From assembly GCF_001039275.2 (NCBI RefSeq), contig NZ_CP030117.1:2542001-2606000 (forward strand): a stretch of 64,000 nt of DNA. Reading direction: 5' to 3'. Below are positions 51,340 through 61,042 of this stretch, one piece after another. Each line of letters begins with the position of its first letter. Position 1 is the stretch's first letter. The DNA is from Brevibacillus brevis. Its GTDB lineage: Bacteria; Bacillota; Bacilli; Brevibacillales; Brevibacillaceae. The notes under the pieces are model-generated. The model saw only the letters and a program-made list of their open reading frames with translations, was not told where the DNA came from and did not search any database. A program made the translations under genes and the position numbers.

Positions 51340-51684
51340 ATGGAACGGCAAAAGACAATGCAAGAGATGCAGCAAGAAGTTGATCAATACATATCGCAAT
51401 TTAAAGAAGGATATTTTTCTCCGCTTTCGATGCTGGCTAGAATGACAGAAGAAGTAGGAGAATTAGCCAGAGAGATTAACCATTTTTATGGAGAAAAACC
51501 GAAGAAAAAGGATGAAGGCGAAAAAACAGTAGAGGAAGAGCTGGGAGACGTACTCTTCATCGTGATTTGTTTCGCAAACTCACTCGGAATTGATTTGCAG
51601 GAAGCGTTTGATCGTATTATGCACAAGTTTAATACTCGCGATAAAGATCGCTGGACGAGAATAGAGGAGAACGAGCAAGCATGA
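51340..51684 (+). CDS. ypjD: MazG-like nucleotide pyrophosphohydrolase YpjD
   Basis: 114 aa, ATG after AAAGGAGTG. The all-alpha NTP pyrophosphohydrolase motif is seen as EEVGELAREIN (about 33) and EEELGDVLFIVICFAN (about 65), giving the EExxE...ExxD metal ligands. Family members hydrolyse non-canonical nucleoside triphosphates. It overlaps dapB by four bases, as in B. subtilis. Region 51124-51339 upstream holds no further gene or clear promoter. Confidence 0.92.
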   Translation: MERQKTMQEMQQEVDQYISQFKEGYFSPLSMLARMTEEVGELAREINHFYGEKPKKKDEGEKTVEEELGDVLFIVICFANSLGIDLQEAFDRIMHKFNTRDKDRWTRIEENEQA

Positions 51685-52433
51685 CTAAACAAATTCGTGT
51701 AGCAGTTGCAGGCGCAAATGGTCGGATGGGGCAAGAAGTAGTGAAAATGCTGGCGCAGGATTCCGCACTCGTTTTTACAGGCAATCTGGATACGCGCGTG
51801 AGTGAAGAAGAAATCAATCAACAACTGGACGAAATGAAGCCGGATGTTCTGGTAGACTTTACGACACCGCATACGGTTTATCGTCATATGGAGCTGTGTT
51901 TAGCTCGTGGTGTAAGACCAGTCGTCGGAACAACGGGGCTGACAACAGAGCAACTACAAGAGATGACTGAGCGCTATAAAGAAGCGGGACTGGGTGCCAT
52001 CATTGCGCCGAATTTTGCGATCGGCGCGATTCTATGTATGAAGTTTTCCGCAATGGCAGCAAAATATATGCCGCATGTGGAAATTATCGAGCTGCATCAT
52101 GACCGCAAGCTGGATGCGCCAAGCGGAACCGCTTTGAAGACGGCGGAGATGATTGCAGCCGTTCGGGAAGAGCTCAAGCAAGGGCATCCTGAAGAGGTAG
52201 AAACGATTCCAGGCGCTCGCGGCGCAGATTACGAAGGCTTCCGAATTCACAGTGTCCGTCTGCCAGGCATGGTTGCTCATCAGGAGGTTTTGTTTGGTGC
52301 AACAGGCCAAACGCTGTCGATTCGCCATGATTCGATTAACCGGGAATCTTTCATGCCAGGTGTGAATATGGCCATTAAAGCCGTAATGAATATGAACGGA
52401 TTGATTTACGGATTGGAGCATTTGATTGATTAA
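51681..52433 (+). CDS. dapB: 4-hydroxy-tetrahydrodipicolinate reductase
   Basis: 250 aa. It reduces the cyclic dipicolinate precursor in lysine, peptidoglycan and spore dipicolinate synthesis. The NAD(P)H motif AVAGANGRMGQEV is at the N-terminus, GTTGLT near residue 77, and the catalytic segment ELHHDRKLDAPSGTALKTA near residue 133. It is coupled to ypjD and followed by mgsA after 48 bp. Confidence 0.98.
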   Translation: MTKQIRVAVAGANGRMGQEVVKMLAQDSALVFTGNLDTRVSEEEINQQLDEMKPDVLVDFTTPHTVYRHMELCLARGVRPVVGTTGLTTEQLQEMTERYKEAGLGAIIAPNFAIGAILCMKFSAMAAKYMPHVEIIELHHDRKLDAPSGTALKTAEMIAAVREELKQGHPEEVETIPGARGADYEGFRIHSVRLPGMVAHQEVLFGATGQTLSIRHDSINRESFMPGVNMAIKAVMNMNGLIYGLEHLID

Positions 52434-52481
52434 ACGTTTGATTAACATACACGATACCCAGCCATAAAGGGAGAGGTTTTC

Positions 52482-52892
52482 TTGAAAATTGCATTGATTG
52501 CCCATGATCGAATGAAAGAACAGATTGTGCATCTAGCGATGGCCTATGAATCCATTTTGGCAAAGCATGACCTGTATGCCACAGGAACAACTGGGTCGCG
52601 AATCATGGAAGCTACGTCGCTGTCCCTAACCCGATTTCTGTCAGGGCCATTAGGAGGCGATCAACAAATCGGTGCGATGATCGCCCGCAATGAGATGGAT
52701 TTGATTATCTTTTTGCGTGATCCGCTTACCTCTCAACCACATGAGCCTGATATTATCGCACTGCTTCGACTATGTGATGTGCACAAAATACCGTTTGCGA
52801 CCAATCTCGGTTCGGCAGAAATCATGCTGAAGGCTTTGGAGCTGGGACAACTAGATTGGCGCGAAGTGGTGCATGAGGAGAATGAAGCATGA
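52482..52892 (+). CDS. mgsA: Methylglyoxal synthase
   Basis: 136 aa, TTG start with AGGGAGAGG upstream. It converts dihydroxyacetone phosphate to methylglyoxal. Conserved segments are [41 protein letters not shown] and a [15 protein letters not shown] block containing the catalytic Asp region. The next genes make bacillithiol, the thiol used in methylglyoxal detoxification, so the order is functionally meaningful. Overlaps bshB1 by four bases. Confidence 0.97.
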   Translation: MKIALIAHDRMKEQIVHLAMAYESILAKHDLYATGTTGSRIMEATSLSLTRFLSGPLGGDQQIGAMIARNEMDLIIFLRDPLTSQPHEPDIIALLRLCDVHKIPFATNLGSAEIMLKALELGQLDWREVVHEENEA

Positions 52893-53584
52893 GTTCACTC
52901 GATATTTTGGCAATCGGCGCTCATCCTGACGATGTTGAGATCGGTGCGGCAGGCAGCCTGATCTTGGCAGCTAAACAGGGGAAGCGCGTGGGGATTCTCG
53001 ACTTGACCTATGCCGAATTGTCTTCGAATGGAACGGTTGAAAGAAGGCAGCAAGAAGCGACTGGAGCTGACCAGGTGATGGGAGTGGCTGCTCGCTATAA
53101 TTTTGGCCTACCTGATCGCGGCTTGGAAGCAGTCAGGGAAAGTGCGATTGAACGTGTCGTAAAGCTCATTCGCGAAACTCGTCCAGCCATTGTGCTTGCA
53201 CCTTATTACGCGGATCGTCATCCAGATCACGAAAGTGTAAGTCGCATCGTTCGAGAGGCGGTGTTTAATGCGGGCATCCGCAAGTATTTGCCGGAGCCTT
53301 CTGTGCCTGCCTATCGACCATCGCAATTCCTTTACTATTTTATTAATTCCACTGTCACGCCTCAGGTTGTCGTGGATATCACTGCTGTTTATCCGCAAAA
53401 AATGGAGGCGCTGCGTTGCTACCGTAGTCAGTTTGAACTAGAAGAAGGCAGCGTTCAAACACCGCTTACCAACGGATATCTGGAGTCTGTCGAGTATCGA
53501 GAGCGACTGTTTGGTCAGCAGGCTGGTGTAGCTTACGCAGAAGGATTTGTCAGTGCAGCTCCGTATGTATTAAAGAGCTTGTGA
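52889..53584 (+). CDS. bshB1: Bacillithiol biosynthesis deacetylase BshB1
   Basis: 231 aa, LmbE/PIG-L zinc deacetylase. It removes the acetyl group of GlcNAc-malate. The zinc motif AHPDDVEIG (about 8-16) and the second ligand segment [12 protein letters not shown] (about 108-119) are clear. Coupled to mgsA by ATGA overlap and followed by bshA, the preceding enzyme of the pathway. Confidence 0.96.
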   Translation: MSSLDILAIGAHPDDVEIGAAGSLILAAKQGKRVGILDLTYAELSSNGTVERRQQEATGADQVMGVAARYNFGLPDRGLEAVRESAIERVVKLIRETRPAIVLAPYYADRHPDHESVSRIVREAVFNAGIRKYLPEPSVPAYRPSQFLYYFINSTVTPQVVVDITAVYPQKMEALRCYRSQFELEEGSVQTPLTNGYLESVEYRERLFGQQAGVAYAEGFVSAAPYVLKSL

Positions 53585-53600
53585 GAAGGAGTGACACTGT

Positions 53601-54743
53601 ATGAAGATCGGGATTACTTGCTATCCGTCATTGGGCGGATCGGGCGTAGTAGCTACGGAGCTTGGCAAGCTATTGGCTGAGCGAGGACATCAAGTCCATT
53701 TCATTACAGGTGGAATGCCATTTCGCTTGGGCGCGTTTCACCCGAACATTTTCTATCATGAAGTAGAAGTGAACAATTATGATGTTTTTAAATATCCACC
53801 CTATGATTTGACCTTGGCGAACCGAATGGCGCAAGTGGCGAAAAATGAAAACCTGGACTTATTACATGTGCATTATGCTGTGCCACATGCGTTGTGTGCG
53901 TTCCTCGCCAAGCAAATGGTAGGGGATCATTTGAAAATTGTGACCACCTTGCACGGGACGGATATTACTGTTCTGGGCTATGACTCGAACTTGAGTGATA
54001 TGATCCGCTTCGGCATTGAGCGAAGCGATTTGGTCACAGCGGTGTCTAATGATTTGATCAGGCAGACGAAAGAGCTGCTGCATACAGAAAAAGAAATTGT
54101 CCCTGTGTACAACTTCGTAGACAAGCGGCGTTACTACCCGAAAGAGGTTGCGAAGCTGAAAAAGGTATTTGCACCGAATGGTGAAAAAATTCTTATGCAC
54201 ATTTCTAATTTTCGTCCGGTCAAACGTGTGCCGGATGTGATTGAAATATTTTCGCGCGTACGTGAAGAAGTGCCTTCCAGACTGATTCTCATTGGAGAAG
54301 GTCCCGAAATGGGGCTGGTCCGCAAGATGATCGCTGAGCTCGGTCTGAACGACGATGTTTGCTTCCTCGGCAAGCAGGAAGACGTCGCAGAGGTATTGTC
54401 GATGGCAGACATCATGCTGCTTCCATCAGAAAAGGAGAGCTTCGGTCTCGTCGCATTGGAAGCAATGGCTTGCGGTGTGCCTGTCGTCGCTACAGTGGCA
54501 GGAGGCTTGCCCGAAGTTGTCCTGGATGGTGTGAACGGTTTCTTGCGCCCAATTGGGGACGTGGAAGGTATGGCGAAAGAAGCAATTCGTCTCTTGCAAA
54601 ACGAAGAGCTATACCGCGAATTCTCCGCGAATAGCATCGAGCGATCCTGCAAAACGTTTTGTCACGAAACGATTGCCTCTCAGTATGAAGCACTTTACGC
54701 CAACTTGCTGGCAAGCAAAACCGAAGGAAACCTAAGCTTTTGA
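53601..54743 (+). CDS. bshA: N-acetyl-alpha-D-glucosaminyl L-malate synthase BshA
   Basis: 380 aa, GT4-family retaining glycosyltransferase. It makes GlcNAc-malate from UDP-GlcNAc and L-malate, the first step of bacillithiol synthesis. The GT4 landmarks are the N-terminal GGSGVVATELGKLLAERGH, the central HISNFRPVKRV donor-domain entry and the ESFGLVALEAMACGVPVVAT (E-x7-E) motif. AGGAGTG precedes the ATG. Confidence 0.96.
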   Translation: MKIGITCYPSLGGSGVVATELGKLLAERGHQVHFITGGMPFRLGAFHPNIFYHEVEVNNYDVFKYPPYDLTLANRMAQVAKNENLDLLHVHYAVPHALCAFLAKQMVGDHLKIVTTLHGTDITVLGYDSNLSDMIRFGIERSDLVTAVSNDLIRQTKELLHTEKEIVPVYNFVDKRRYYPKEVAKLKKVFAPNGEKILMHISNFRPVKRVPDVIEIFSRVREEVPSRLILIGEGPEMGLVRKMIAELGLNDDVCFLGKQEDVAEVLSMADIMLLPSEKESFGLVALEAMACGVPVVATVAGGLPEVVLDGVNGFLRPIGDVEGMAKEAIRLLQNEELYREFSANSIERSCKTFCHETIASQYEALYANLLASKTEGNLSF

Positions 54744-54759
54744 ACGTAAGATGGAGCTT

Positions 54760-54788
54760 TTGGCTAGCTGATGTACTTTGGATATAAA
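54760..54788 (+). promoter_or_regulatory. Putative sigma-A promoter of cca-birA
   Basis: TTGGCT (54760-54765), 17 bp, TATAAA (54783-54788), in the 128-bp gap after bshA. Confidence 0.55.
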
Positions 54789-54871
54789 AATGAACAATCC
54801 ATATAAAACTCTCATGAAAAACGCCTCCTTGTGTAGATCAGGCGGAGCAAACCAGAAAGGGGGGAATTGGA

Positions 54872-56095
54872 TTGGCGATAGAATTGGCAAAGCGTGTTCT
54901 CGACAGATTGGAGGAACACGGCTTCGAAGCTTACTATGTGGGTGGTTGCGTCCGCGATTGGCTTTTACAACGACCTGTTCATGATATAGATATATGTACG
55001 AATGCCCATCCCGGCGACGTCATCCGATTGTTTCCCGATCATGTCCCGACTGGTCTGAAACACGGTACTGTGTCTGTAAAAGTCGAGGGGCAAATGTTCG
55101 AAGTAACCACGTTTCGGACGGAAGGAAAATATGAAGATTACCGTCGACCCGCTGAGGTTCAGTTCGTTTCAGAACTTCGGCTCGATCTGGAGCGACGAGA
55201 TTTTACGATGAACGCAATGGCGATGGATCGTCATCAAGTATTGCATGACCCGTTCGGTGGTCGAGAGGATATGGAGCATCGGCTGGTTCGGGCTGTAGGC
55301 ATTCCGCTAGAGAGATTTCAGGAGGATGCCCTTCGGCTTTTACGAGGTGTGCGCTTTGCTTCCCAGTTAGGTTTTGCGATAGAAGAACAGACCATGCTTG
55401 CGATGAAACAGACTGCGCCTTTGTTAGCTCATATTGCTGTGGAGCGCATCAGGGAAGAGCTGAATAAAACGCTCGACAGTAAAGCCCCAGAGGTAGGTTG
55501 TCAGTTGTTGAATGAAACGAGGCTCATGGCTTATGCCCCCGAGGTAGAAAAACTGTTCGTCCTCTCAAATGAGCATGTCTGGCGGCTGCATCATTTGCAA
55601 ACCGTGACGCAAAAATGGTCGTTGCTATTGTTTGCGGCGAAATATTCACCTGTGCAATCGCGTAAAGTATGCCAATTCCTCAAAATGTCCAAACGCGAAA
55701 CAGAAGCAATTTGTTGCATGGTTGAACTTCTGATGCGATTTCAGCCGCAATGGGATGCCCCTCAAGCGATCGAGTGGGGGCCACTGCTGCTTGAAGTCGG
55801 GTGGGACACGTGTAACGAGTTTTTCCTCTTGTTGCAAGCGTGTTGGTGGAAGGAGAGGCAGTCGTTTTCGATGCAAGCACTCCTCGATCAATACGAAAAC
55901 ATGCCTGTCAAAACCATCAAGGATTTGGCAATCACGGGGCTTGACCTGCAAGTAGCCACTCAGAAAAAGCCTGGCGAATGGATTGTCCGCGTCTTGGAAT
56001 CGTTGCTTAGACAAACGGCTCTGCACGGTTTACCAAATACACCAGAAGCACTCGTCGAAGTTGCAAAGAAAGAGGTTGCACAAGATGAACATTAA
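54872..56095 (+). CDS. cca: CCA tRNA nucleotidyltransferase
   Basis: 407 aa, TTG start seven bases after AAGGGGGG. It adds or repairs the CCA end of tRNAs (the one tRNA here already encodes CCA, so repair is likely). The nucleotidyltransferase core YYVGGCVRDWLLQRPVHDIDI is at about 18-38, with DFTMNAMAMD (about 109) and the RFQEDALRLLRGVRFASQLGF block (about 148; partly quoted). The gene overlaps birA by 11 bases. Confidence 0.95.
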   Translation: MAIELAKRVLDRLEEHGFEAYYVGGCVRDWLLQRPVHDIDICTNAHPGDVIRLFPDHVPTGLKHGTVSVKVEGQMFEVTTFRTEGKYEDYRRPAEVQFVSELRLDLERRDFTMNAMAMDRHQVLHDPFGGREDMEHRLVRAVGIPLERFQEDALRLLRGVRFASQLGFAIEEQTMLAMKQTAPLLAHIAVERIREELNKTLDSKAPEVGCQLLNETRLMAYAPEVEKLFVLSNEHVWRLHHLQTVTQKWSLLLFAAKYSPVQSRKVCQFLKMSKRETEAICCMVELLMRFQPQWDAPQAIEWGPLLLEVGWDTCNEFFLLLQACWWKERQSFSMQALLDQYENMPVKTIKDLAITGLDLQVATQKKPGEWIVRVLESLLRQTALHGLPNTPEALVEVAKKEVAQDEH

Positions 56096-57068
56096 GCAAG
56101 TCATTCTTCAAGCATTCCGTGATCAGCCAGGCAGTTTCATCTCTGGTGAAGAATTAAGCCAAACATGTGGTTGCTCCAGGACGGCGGTTTGGAAACATAT
56201 TGAAGAGCTGCGCCGGGATGGTTATGAGGTGGAAGCGGTGCGCAAATCGGGGTATCGCCTGCTGGTTGCCCCTGATCGCTTGTCAGCAGCAGAAATCATG
56301 GCTGGACTGGAAACGAATCGGATCGGTCAAAATGTCATCGCTTACGATGAGGTGGTATCTACACAACCACTTGCACACGAGGCTGCGGCAAAAGGGGCAG
56401 TAGAAGGCACGATTGTGCTGGCAGAGCTGCAAACAGGCGGGAAAGGCAGACTCGGCCGTCCATGGCATTCTCCGAAAGGAACGGGGATCTGGATGAGCTT
56501 AATCATCCGTCCTTCGATTCCGTTACCGAAGACACCTCAGATGACGTTGCTAACGGCTGTTGCTGTAGCGAAAACGATCCGGGAAGAGACTGGGTTGCCT
56601 GTCAAAATCAAATGGCCGAACGATATTTTTATCGGTGACAAAAAAGTATGCGGGATTTTGACAGAACTTAATGCTGAATCTGATCGGGTCAATTATTTAG
56701 TAATCGGAATAGGACTCAATGCCAATAGTGTCGAGTCTGATTTCCCACCTGAACTGGCACAGATTGTGACTTCGCTTCGAATTGAATCTGGTGAGCCACT
56801 CAAGCGTGTTTCGCTTATCCAGCGCCTCTGCCGAATTTTTGAAGAAGAGTACGACCACTATTTGCAGGCCGGCTTCGAGCGTGTAAAACAAGAGTGGGAG
56901 AATCATTCATACACCATTGGTAAATGGGTGACCCTCCAAACGATTTCACAACAGCTTGAAGGTCGTGCTATTGGTTTGGATGAGGAAGGTGTACTCAAGG
57001 TAGAGGATCAGGAGGGACAGATCCACAAAGTTTATTCGGCTGATGTCAATTATCGTGCAAATGATTAA
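56085..57068 (+). CDS. birA: Bifunctional biotin ligase/biotin repressor
   Basis: 327 aa from ATG 56085, nine bases after AGAGG. It has an N-terminal winged-helix DNA-binding domain (about 1-65, with a helix-turn-helix in LSQTCGCSRTAVWKHIEEL) and a biotin protein ligase domain containing GGKGRLGRPWHSPKGTG and IKWPNDIFIGDKKVCGIL. It charges biotin carrier proteins and probably represses biotin genes. Cotranscribed with cca by overlap, as in B. subtilis. Confidence 0.96.
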   Translation: MNIKQVILQAFRDQPGSFISGEELSQTCGCSRTAVWKHIEELRRDGYEVEAVRKSGYRLLVAPDRLSAAEIMAGLETNRIGQNVIAYDEVVSTQPLAHEAAAKGAVEGTIVLAELQTGGKGRLGRPWHSPKGTGIWMSLIIRPSIPLPKTPQMTLLTAVAVAKTIREETGLPVKIKWPNDIFIGDKKVCGILTELNAESDRVNYLVIGIGLNANSVESDFPPELAQIVTSLRIESGEPLKRVSLIQRLCRIFEEEYDHYLQAGFERVKQEWENHSYTIGKWVTLQTISQQLEGRAIGLDEEGVLKVEDQEGQIHKVYSADVNYRAND

Positions 57069-57115
57069 ATCATTTGCTATACTCCAATTTGGAGGCTGTA
57101 TCACCTCGTGAACGG

Positions 57116-57133
57116 TACTCCCGGAGTATTTTT
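57116..57133 (+). terminator. Weak terminator after birA
   Basis: TACTC-ccg-GAGTA followed by T5; a 5-bp stem only. Confidence 0.5.
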
Positions 57134-57188
57134 GTATCTATCGTGTAATCTTAAATTAATACGTGTAAGGACAAAAATCTGCTCAGAG

Positions 57189-57280
57189 CCTGTGTGGACC
57201 GAGACAGAAGGAATCCGCTAACGCAAAATGTCTTTTTGACATGGACAACCTTCTCCCGATTGACGCGAGAAGGTTTTTTT
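57189..57280 (+). promoter_or_regulatory. Structured panB leader with alternative hairpins (pan-motif-like)
   Basis: A stem CCTGT (57189-57193) with ACAG-AA-G (57204-57210) leaves two bulged A residues. AGAAGG (57206-57211) in its 3' arm can instead pair with CCTTCT (57249-57254), the 5' arm of the terminator, across a hairpin ATGTC/GACAT (57228-57242). The pan RNA motif known upstream of panB operons has a stem-loop with two bulged A residues; match is by recall only. Confidence 0.5.
57247..57280 (+). terminator. Terminator in the panB leader
   Basis: AACCTTCTC (57247-57255) with GAGAAGGTT (57267-57275), followed by T run to 57280. It ends 48 bp before panB and no promoter is evident in that interval. 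Confidence 0.85.
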
Positions 57281-57328
57281 ATTCCTCACACGATCCACGG
57301 GCTTGATGCGAAAGAGGAGCAATGAAAA

Positions 57329-58186
57329 ATGGCACAAAACGACAGACCAATTACGACTTCGAGTATCCGCAAGAAAAAAGAAATGGGAACTCCGATTACT
57401 ATGGTGACCGCCTATGACTATCCGTCAGCCAAATTAGTGGATGAAGCTGGCGCTGATATGATTCTGGTCGGTGATTCATTGGGAATGGTCGTACTCGGTT
57501 ATGATTCCACCATCCCTGTTACGATGGAGGACATGCTACACCATACAAAAGCAGTAACGAGAGGAGCCAAGCGTGCCTTTGTCGTGGCGGACCTGCCTTT
57601 TCTCAGCTATCACGGAACAGTTGAGGAAGCGGTGAAAAACGCGGGCAGACTAATGCAAGAAGGGCTGGCCAAGGCGGTCAAAATGGAAGGAGGCCGTGAA
57701 CTGGCCCCAATCATTACGCGCTGTGTACAAGCAGGCATCCCTGTCGTTGGACATATTGGACTTACACCGCAATCGGTACATCAATTAGGCGGTTACAAAG
57801 TACAAGGAAGAGATCTGGAGGCAGCCAAAAAATTGTTGGAAGAAGCCCTTGCTATTCAAGAAGCGGGTGCATTCGCCATTGTGCTGGAATGTGTTCCGGA
57901 AGAGGTCGCAGGCATGATTGCAGACAAGCTGGACATTGCTGTGATCGGAATCGGAGCGGGTGCGACTTGTGATGGGCAAGTGCTGGTGTTCCATGATATG
58001 GTCGGCTACGCATCGGATATCACACCGAAATTCGTGAAGCGCTACGCAAATATCGGTGAAACAATCCGAGAAGCAGTGGAGACTTATAACAAAGAAGTTG
58101 AAGCAAGAAGCTTCCCGGGGCCAGAGCATGTCTTTCATGCCTCTGAAGAAACTATCAAGGAATTGTACGGGGAAGGAGTGAAGTAG
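57329..58186 (+). CDS. panB: 3-methyl-2-oxobutanoate hydroxymethyltransferase
   Basis: 285 aa, TIM-barrel enzyme of pantothenate synthesis, making ketopantoate. Motifs are MVTAYDYPSAKLVDEAG, LVGDSLGMVVLGYDST and HIGLTPQSVHQLGGYKVQG, with metal-binding Asp/Glu residues in place. AAAGAGGAG precedes the ATG. First gene of panBCD; panC starts two bases after its stop. Confidence 0.98.
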   Translation: MAQNDRPITTSSIRKKKEMGTPITMVTAYDYPSAKLVDEAGADMILVGDSLGMVVLGYDSTIPVTMEDMLHHTKAVTRGAKRAFVVADLPFLSYHGTVEEAVKNAGRLMQEGLAKAVKMEGGRELAPIITRCVQAGIPVVGHIGLTPQSVHQLGGYKVQGRDLEAAKKLLEEALAIQEAGAFAIVLECVPEEVAGMIADKLDIAVIGIGAGATCDGQVLVFHDMVGYASDITPKFVKRYANIGETIREAVETYNKEVEARSFPGPEHVFHASEETIKELYGEGVK

Positions 58187-58188
58187 TC

Positions 58189-59055
58189 ATGATGCAAACA
58201 ATGATGCAGCAAGTCTCCACAATCGCAGAGATGCGCGTTCATATAAAAGAAGCACATCGGCAAGGCAAAACGATCGGGATGGTACCGACCATGGGCTTTC
58301 TGCATGAAGGACATCTCAGCTTGGTGAAAGCTGCCCGTGAAGTGTGTGATTTGGTTGTGATGAGCATTTTCGTAAACCCGCTGCAATTTGGACCAAATGA
58401 AGACTTTGAACGTTATCCGCGCGATATTGAACGGGATAGCAAAATGGCGGAAGAAGCGGGTGTGGACCTCCTGTTTACTCCGGAAGTCAGCGAGATGTAT
58501 CCGAAACCGATGTTGACCAACATTTCAGTGGCAAATGTGACGACTCCATTGTGTGGAGCTTCTCGTCCGGGTCATTTTGATGGCGTATCGACTGTCGTCA
58601 ATAAATTGTTTCAAATTGTCCAGCCCGATTACGCCTTTTTTGGACAAAAGGATGCCCAGCAGGTAGCTGTTGTGACGCAAATGGTTCACGACTTGTCGAT
58701 GCCCGTGCAAATCATTCCATGTCCGATTGTCCGCGAAGCGGATGGTCTTGCCCTGAGCTCTCGGAATGTATACTTGTCAGCGGATGAGCGAGCACAAGCA
58801 CTCGTGCTATCACAGAGCCTGAAGCAAGCAGAAGCATGGCTAGGTGAGGGTATGGCCCTTTCTGCGATCAAGGATCGTATCATGCAAATGATTTCCGAAA
58901 AGCCTTTGGCTGATATTGATTATGTAGAAATTTTGAGCTACCCAGAACTTACACCAGTCGAGCAGAAAACGGCAGGTCAGACGATCCTCATTGCGCTAGC
59001 TGTTCGTTTTGGCAAAACACGTCTGATCGACAATACGATAACATCAATCAAGTAG
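58189..59055 (+). CDS. panC: Pantothenate synthetase
   Basis: 288 aa. It condenses pantoate and beta-alanine using ATP. The nucleotidyl-transferase signatures [18 protein letters not shown] (HxGH type), [28 protein letters not shown] and [11 protein letters not shown] (KMSKS-like) are present. The ATG at 58189 is followed by an in-frame ATG. Central gene of panBCD. Confidence 0.98.
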   Translation: MMQTMMQQVSTIAEMRVHIKEAHRQGKTIGMVPTMGFLHEGHLSLVKAAREVCDLVVMSIFVNPLQFGPNEDFERYPRDIERDSKMAEEAGVDLLFTPEVSEMYPKPMLTNISVANVTTPLCGASRPGHFDGVSTVVNKLFQIVQPDYAFFGQKDAQQVAVVTQMVHDLSMPVQIIPCPIVREADGLALSSRNVYLSADERAQALVLSQSLKQAEAWLGEGMALSAIKDRIMQMISEKPLADIDYVEILSYPELTPVEQKTAGQTILIALAVRFGKTRLIDNTITSIK

Positions 59056-59075
59056 AGATAAGGGAGGAATTTTTA

Positions 59076-59459
59076 GTGTTCCGCACCATGATGAAAGCAA
59101 AAATCCATCGCGCAACGGTAACTGAAGCAAACTTGAACTATGTTGGCAGTATTACCATCGACAAAAATTTGTTGGATGCACTGGATATTTTGCCAAATGA
59201 AAAAGTACAGATCGTTAATAACAACAACGGAGCTCGTCTGGAAACATACGTCATCGAAGGTGCTCCAGGCAGTGGTGTCATTTGCTTGAACGGAGCAGCT
59301 GCACGTCTCGTGCAAGAGGGCGATATCGTCATTATTATTGCCTATGCGATGATGACAGATGAAGAGGCAAGAACCTACAAGCCCCGTGTCGCCATCATGG
59401 ATGAAAAAAATCAGATCAAAGAATTGATCGCAGAAGAAGTACACGCGACGATTCTGTAA
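59076..59459 (+). CDS. panD: Aspartate 1-decarboxylase (pyruvoyl type)
   Basis: 127 aa, GTG start after AGGGAGGA. It makes beta-alanine for PanC. The self-cleavage Gly-Ser is in NYVGSITID (Ser near residue 25), which becomes the pyruvoyl cofactor, and [14 protein letters not shown] and NGAAARL are conserved. Last gene of panBCD. Length is normal for the family. Confidence 0.97.
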   Translation: MFRTMMKAKIHRATVTEANLNYVGSITIDKNLLDALDILPNEKVQIVNNNNGARLETYVIEGAPGSGVICLNGAAARLVQEGDIVIIIAYAMMTDEEARTYKPRVAIMDEKNQIKELIAEEVHATIL

Positions 59460-59541
59460 GCGATTTGTCCGTTCCTGCATAGAGCCACCTGCCTTGTGAG
59501 ACAATGAAAGTACTCATGCCTCATAGGGGGTGGCTTTTCTT

Positions 59542-60951
59542 GTGAAAATCGAGGACTGGTTTCATACGCTTCGTAACAAAGCGCAGACGATTGAAGAGAA
59601 GTGGCAGGGGGCTTCTGAACAAGAACGTCTTCAGCTCGCGGAACAATTGTTTCAATTGCGCCAAGTAAGTGATACAGTCGTAGACCTGTGGCTGCAATTC
59701 GAAGAAAAATTATCGAATGCAATTCGTAACATCAAGGAAATGGAAGGACAGCTTCCAGCGGAAGAAAAAAAGACGCATCAATCGAAGGTGAATTCAGAAT
59801 CACCAAAAGCCGTTGAAACGAATCCATACGAGCCGATTTTTCGCCGTGGAGAAGGCTTTTATCATTTACGCATGTTCCAAGACGCGAAAAAGTGTTTTGC
59901 AGAATTAGTCCAAAAATCGCCAGACTGGGAAAGTGGACGCCTGTATTACGCCTACAGTCTCCTTTTGTGTGAGGAGAACGAATTAGCTTTTCGGGAATTC
60001 CGTCTTCTCGGCAGGACTGCAAGCTCACCTACCATTGTGGCTATCAGCTTTAATGCCATCGGGTGCATATTGGCAGAAGAGGAGCAATGGCTAGAGGCGA
60101 CCCAAGCTTTTAAGACGTCTCTCGAGATCAAGCCAGAACAGGAAGAAGCCAAATATAACCTCGCGCTATGCTATTTAAGAGATGGCGACGCACAGGAAGC
60201 TTTGGACGAATTGGAGCCGTATCTAGAAAAAAACGAGCACGATTGGGAAGCGCAGATGCTATGGCTGCGTGCTGCCAAATTACTGCATACGATGGACCAG
60301 ACGGTAGAATGGAGTCCACCGAAAGGCTTGCAACTGCCGACACGCGATTTGGACAGCGATACTCTTCAGGAAATGGCCTCCTTATACGAAACAGTGGGTA
60401 ATTACCACCGGGCACAAATTTGCTATCATTTTTTGACGGAGCGTTCGCCAAAAGATGGGTGGACGTGGCATGGTTTGGCCTGGAATACGTGGCTCATTGC
60501 GGGTACGAAGCGCGCATTAACGCTCGTCAAAAAAGCGATCAGTCTTGCACCCGAAAATGACGACTTTCTTTTTAGTTATGGATGGATGCTGTTATTTGAC
60601 GGAAGGGTAGAGGAAGCAATCAAAGCGTTTCGGATCATGCTGGAGAAAAACCGAGACAATCGCCTCGGACAATCCGGGATGATTTCCGCATACGAAAAGC
60701 TGGGGGATACACAAGAAGCAAAACGGTTGGCAAAGTATTTCCTGGAAGACGCTGAGCCATATGTACGTTCGTTAGGGTATTTTCATCTGGGAAGAATCGC
60801 AGTTGTGGAAGAAAATTGGCGCCTAGCTGAACAATATTTTCAACGGGCATTGCCATTCGCAGACCAGTTATGGGAAATCCCCATCTATCTACAATTGTGT
60901 GCAAGCAAGCTCGGTCAATCAGAAATGCAAACCGAGCTCGTACAGCCTTAA
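59542..60951 (+). CDS. TPR-repeat protein of unknown function
   Basis: 469 aa from GTG 59542, eight bases after AGGGGGTGG; other possible starts lie 4 or 1 codons upstream. The first 60 residues are helical and charged (coiled-coil-like), followed by a poorly ordered KTHQSKVNSESPK stretch and then tandem TPRs to the end (for example YHLRMFQDAKKCFAEL, AIGCILAEEEQWLEAT and MASLYETVGNYHRAQ). No membrane segment. It lies between panD and dinG; in B. subtilis I recall these as adjacent, so this is an insertion. Partner unknown. Confidence 0.8.
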   Translation: MKIEDWFHTLRNKAQTIEEKWQGASEQERLQLAEQLFQLRQVSDTVVDLWLQFEEKLSNAIRNIKEMEGQLPAEEKKTHQSKVNSESPKAVETNPYEPIFRRGEGFYHLRMFQDAKKCFAELVQKSPDWESGRLYYAYSLLLCEENELAFREFRLLGRTASSPTIVAISFNAIGCILAEEEQWLEATQAFKTSLEIKPEQEEAKYNLALCYLRDGDAQEALDELEPYLEKNEHDWEAQMLWLRAAKLLHTMDQTVEWSPPKGLQLPTRDLDSDTLQEMASLYETVGNYHRAQICYHFLTERSPKDGWTWHGLAWNTWLIAGTKRALTLVKKAISLAPENDDFLFSYGWMLLFDGRVEEAIKAFRIMLEKNRDNRLGQSGMISAYEKLGDTQEAKRLAKYFLEDAEPYVRSLGYFHLGRIAVVEENWRLAEQYFQRALPFADQLWEIPIYLQLCASKLGQSEMQTELVQP

Positions 60952-61042
60952 ATGTACAGGAGAGCAGGAATATTTCCCATCGTTGCCGAATGTGAATGGG
61001 TGCGGATTGAATGTTTCCGCCCAGGTTACGAGGTGACAACGT

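Noticed and set aside
51174..51383. Plus-strand frame of 69 codons upstream of ypjD
   Set aside because: Overlaps the start of ypjD in another frame and has no family resemblance.
54778..54984. Short plus-strand frame upstream of and overlapping cca
   Set aside because: Overlaps cca in another frame and begins in its promoter; no family features.
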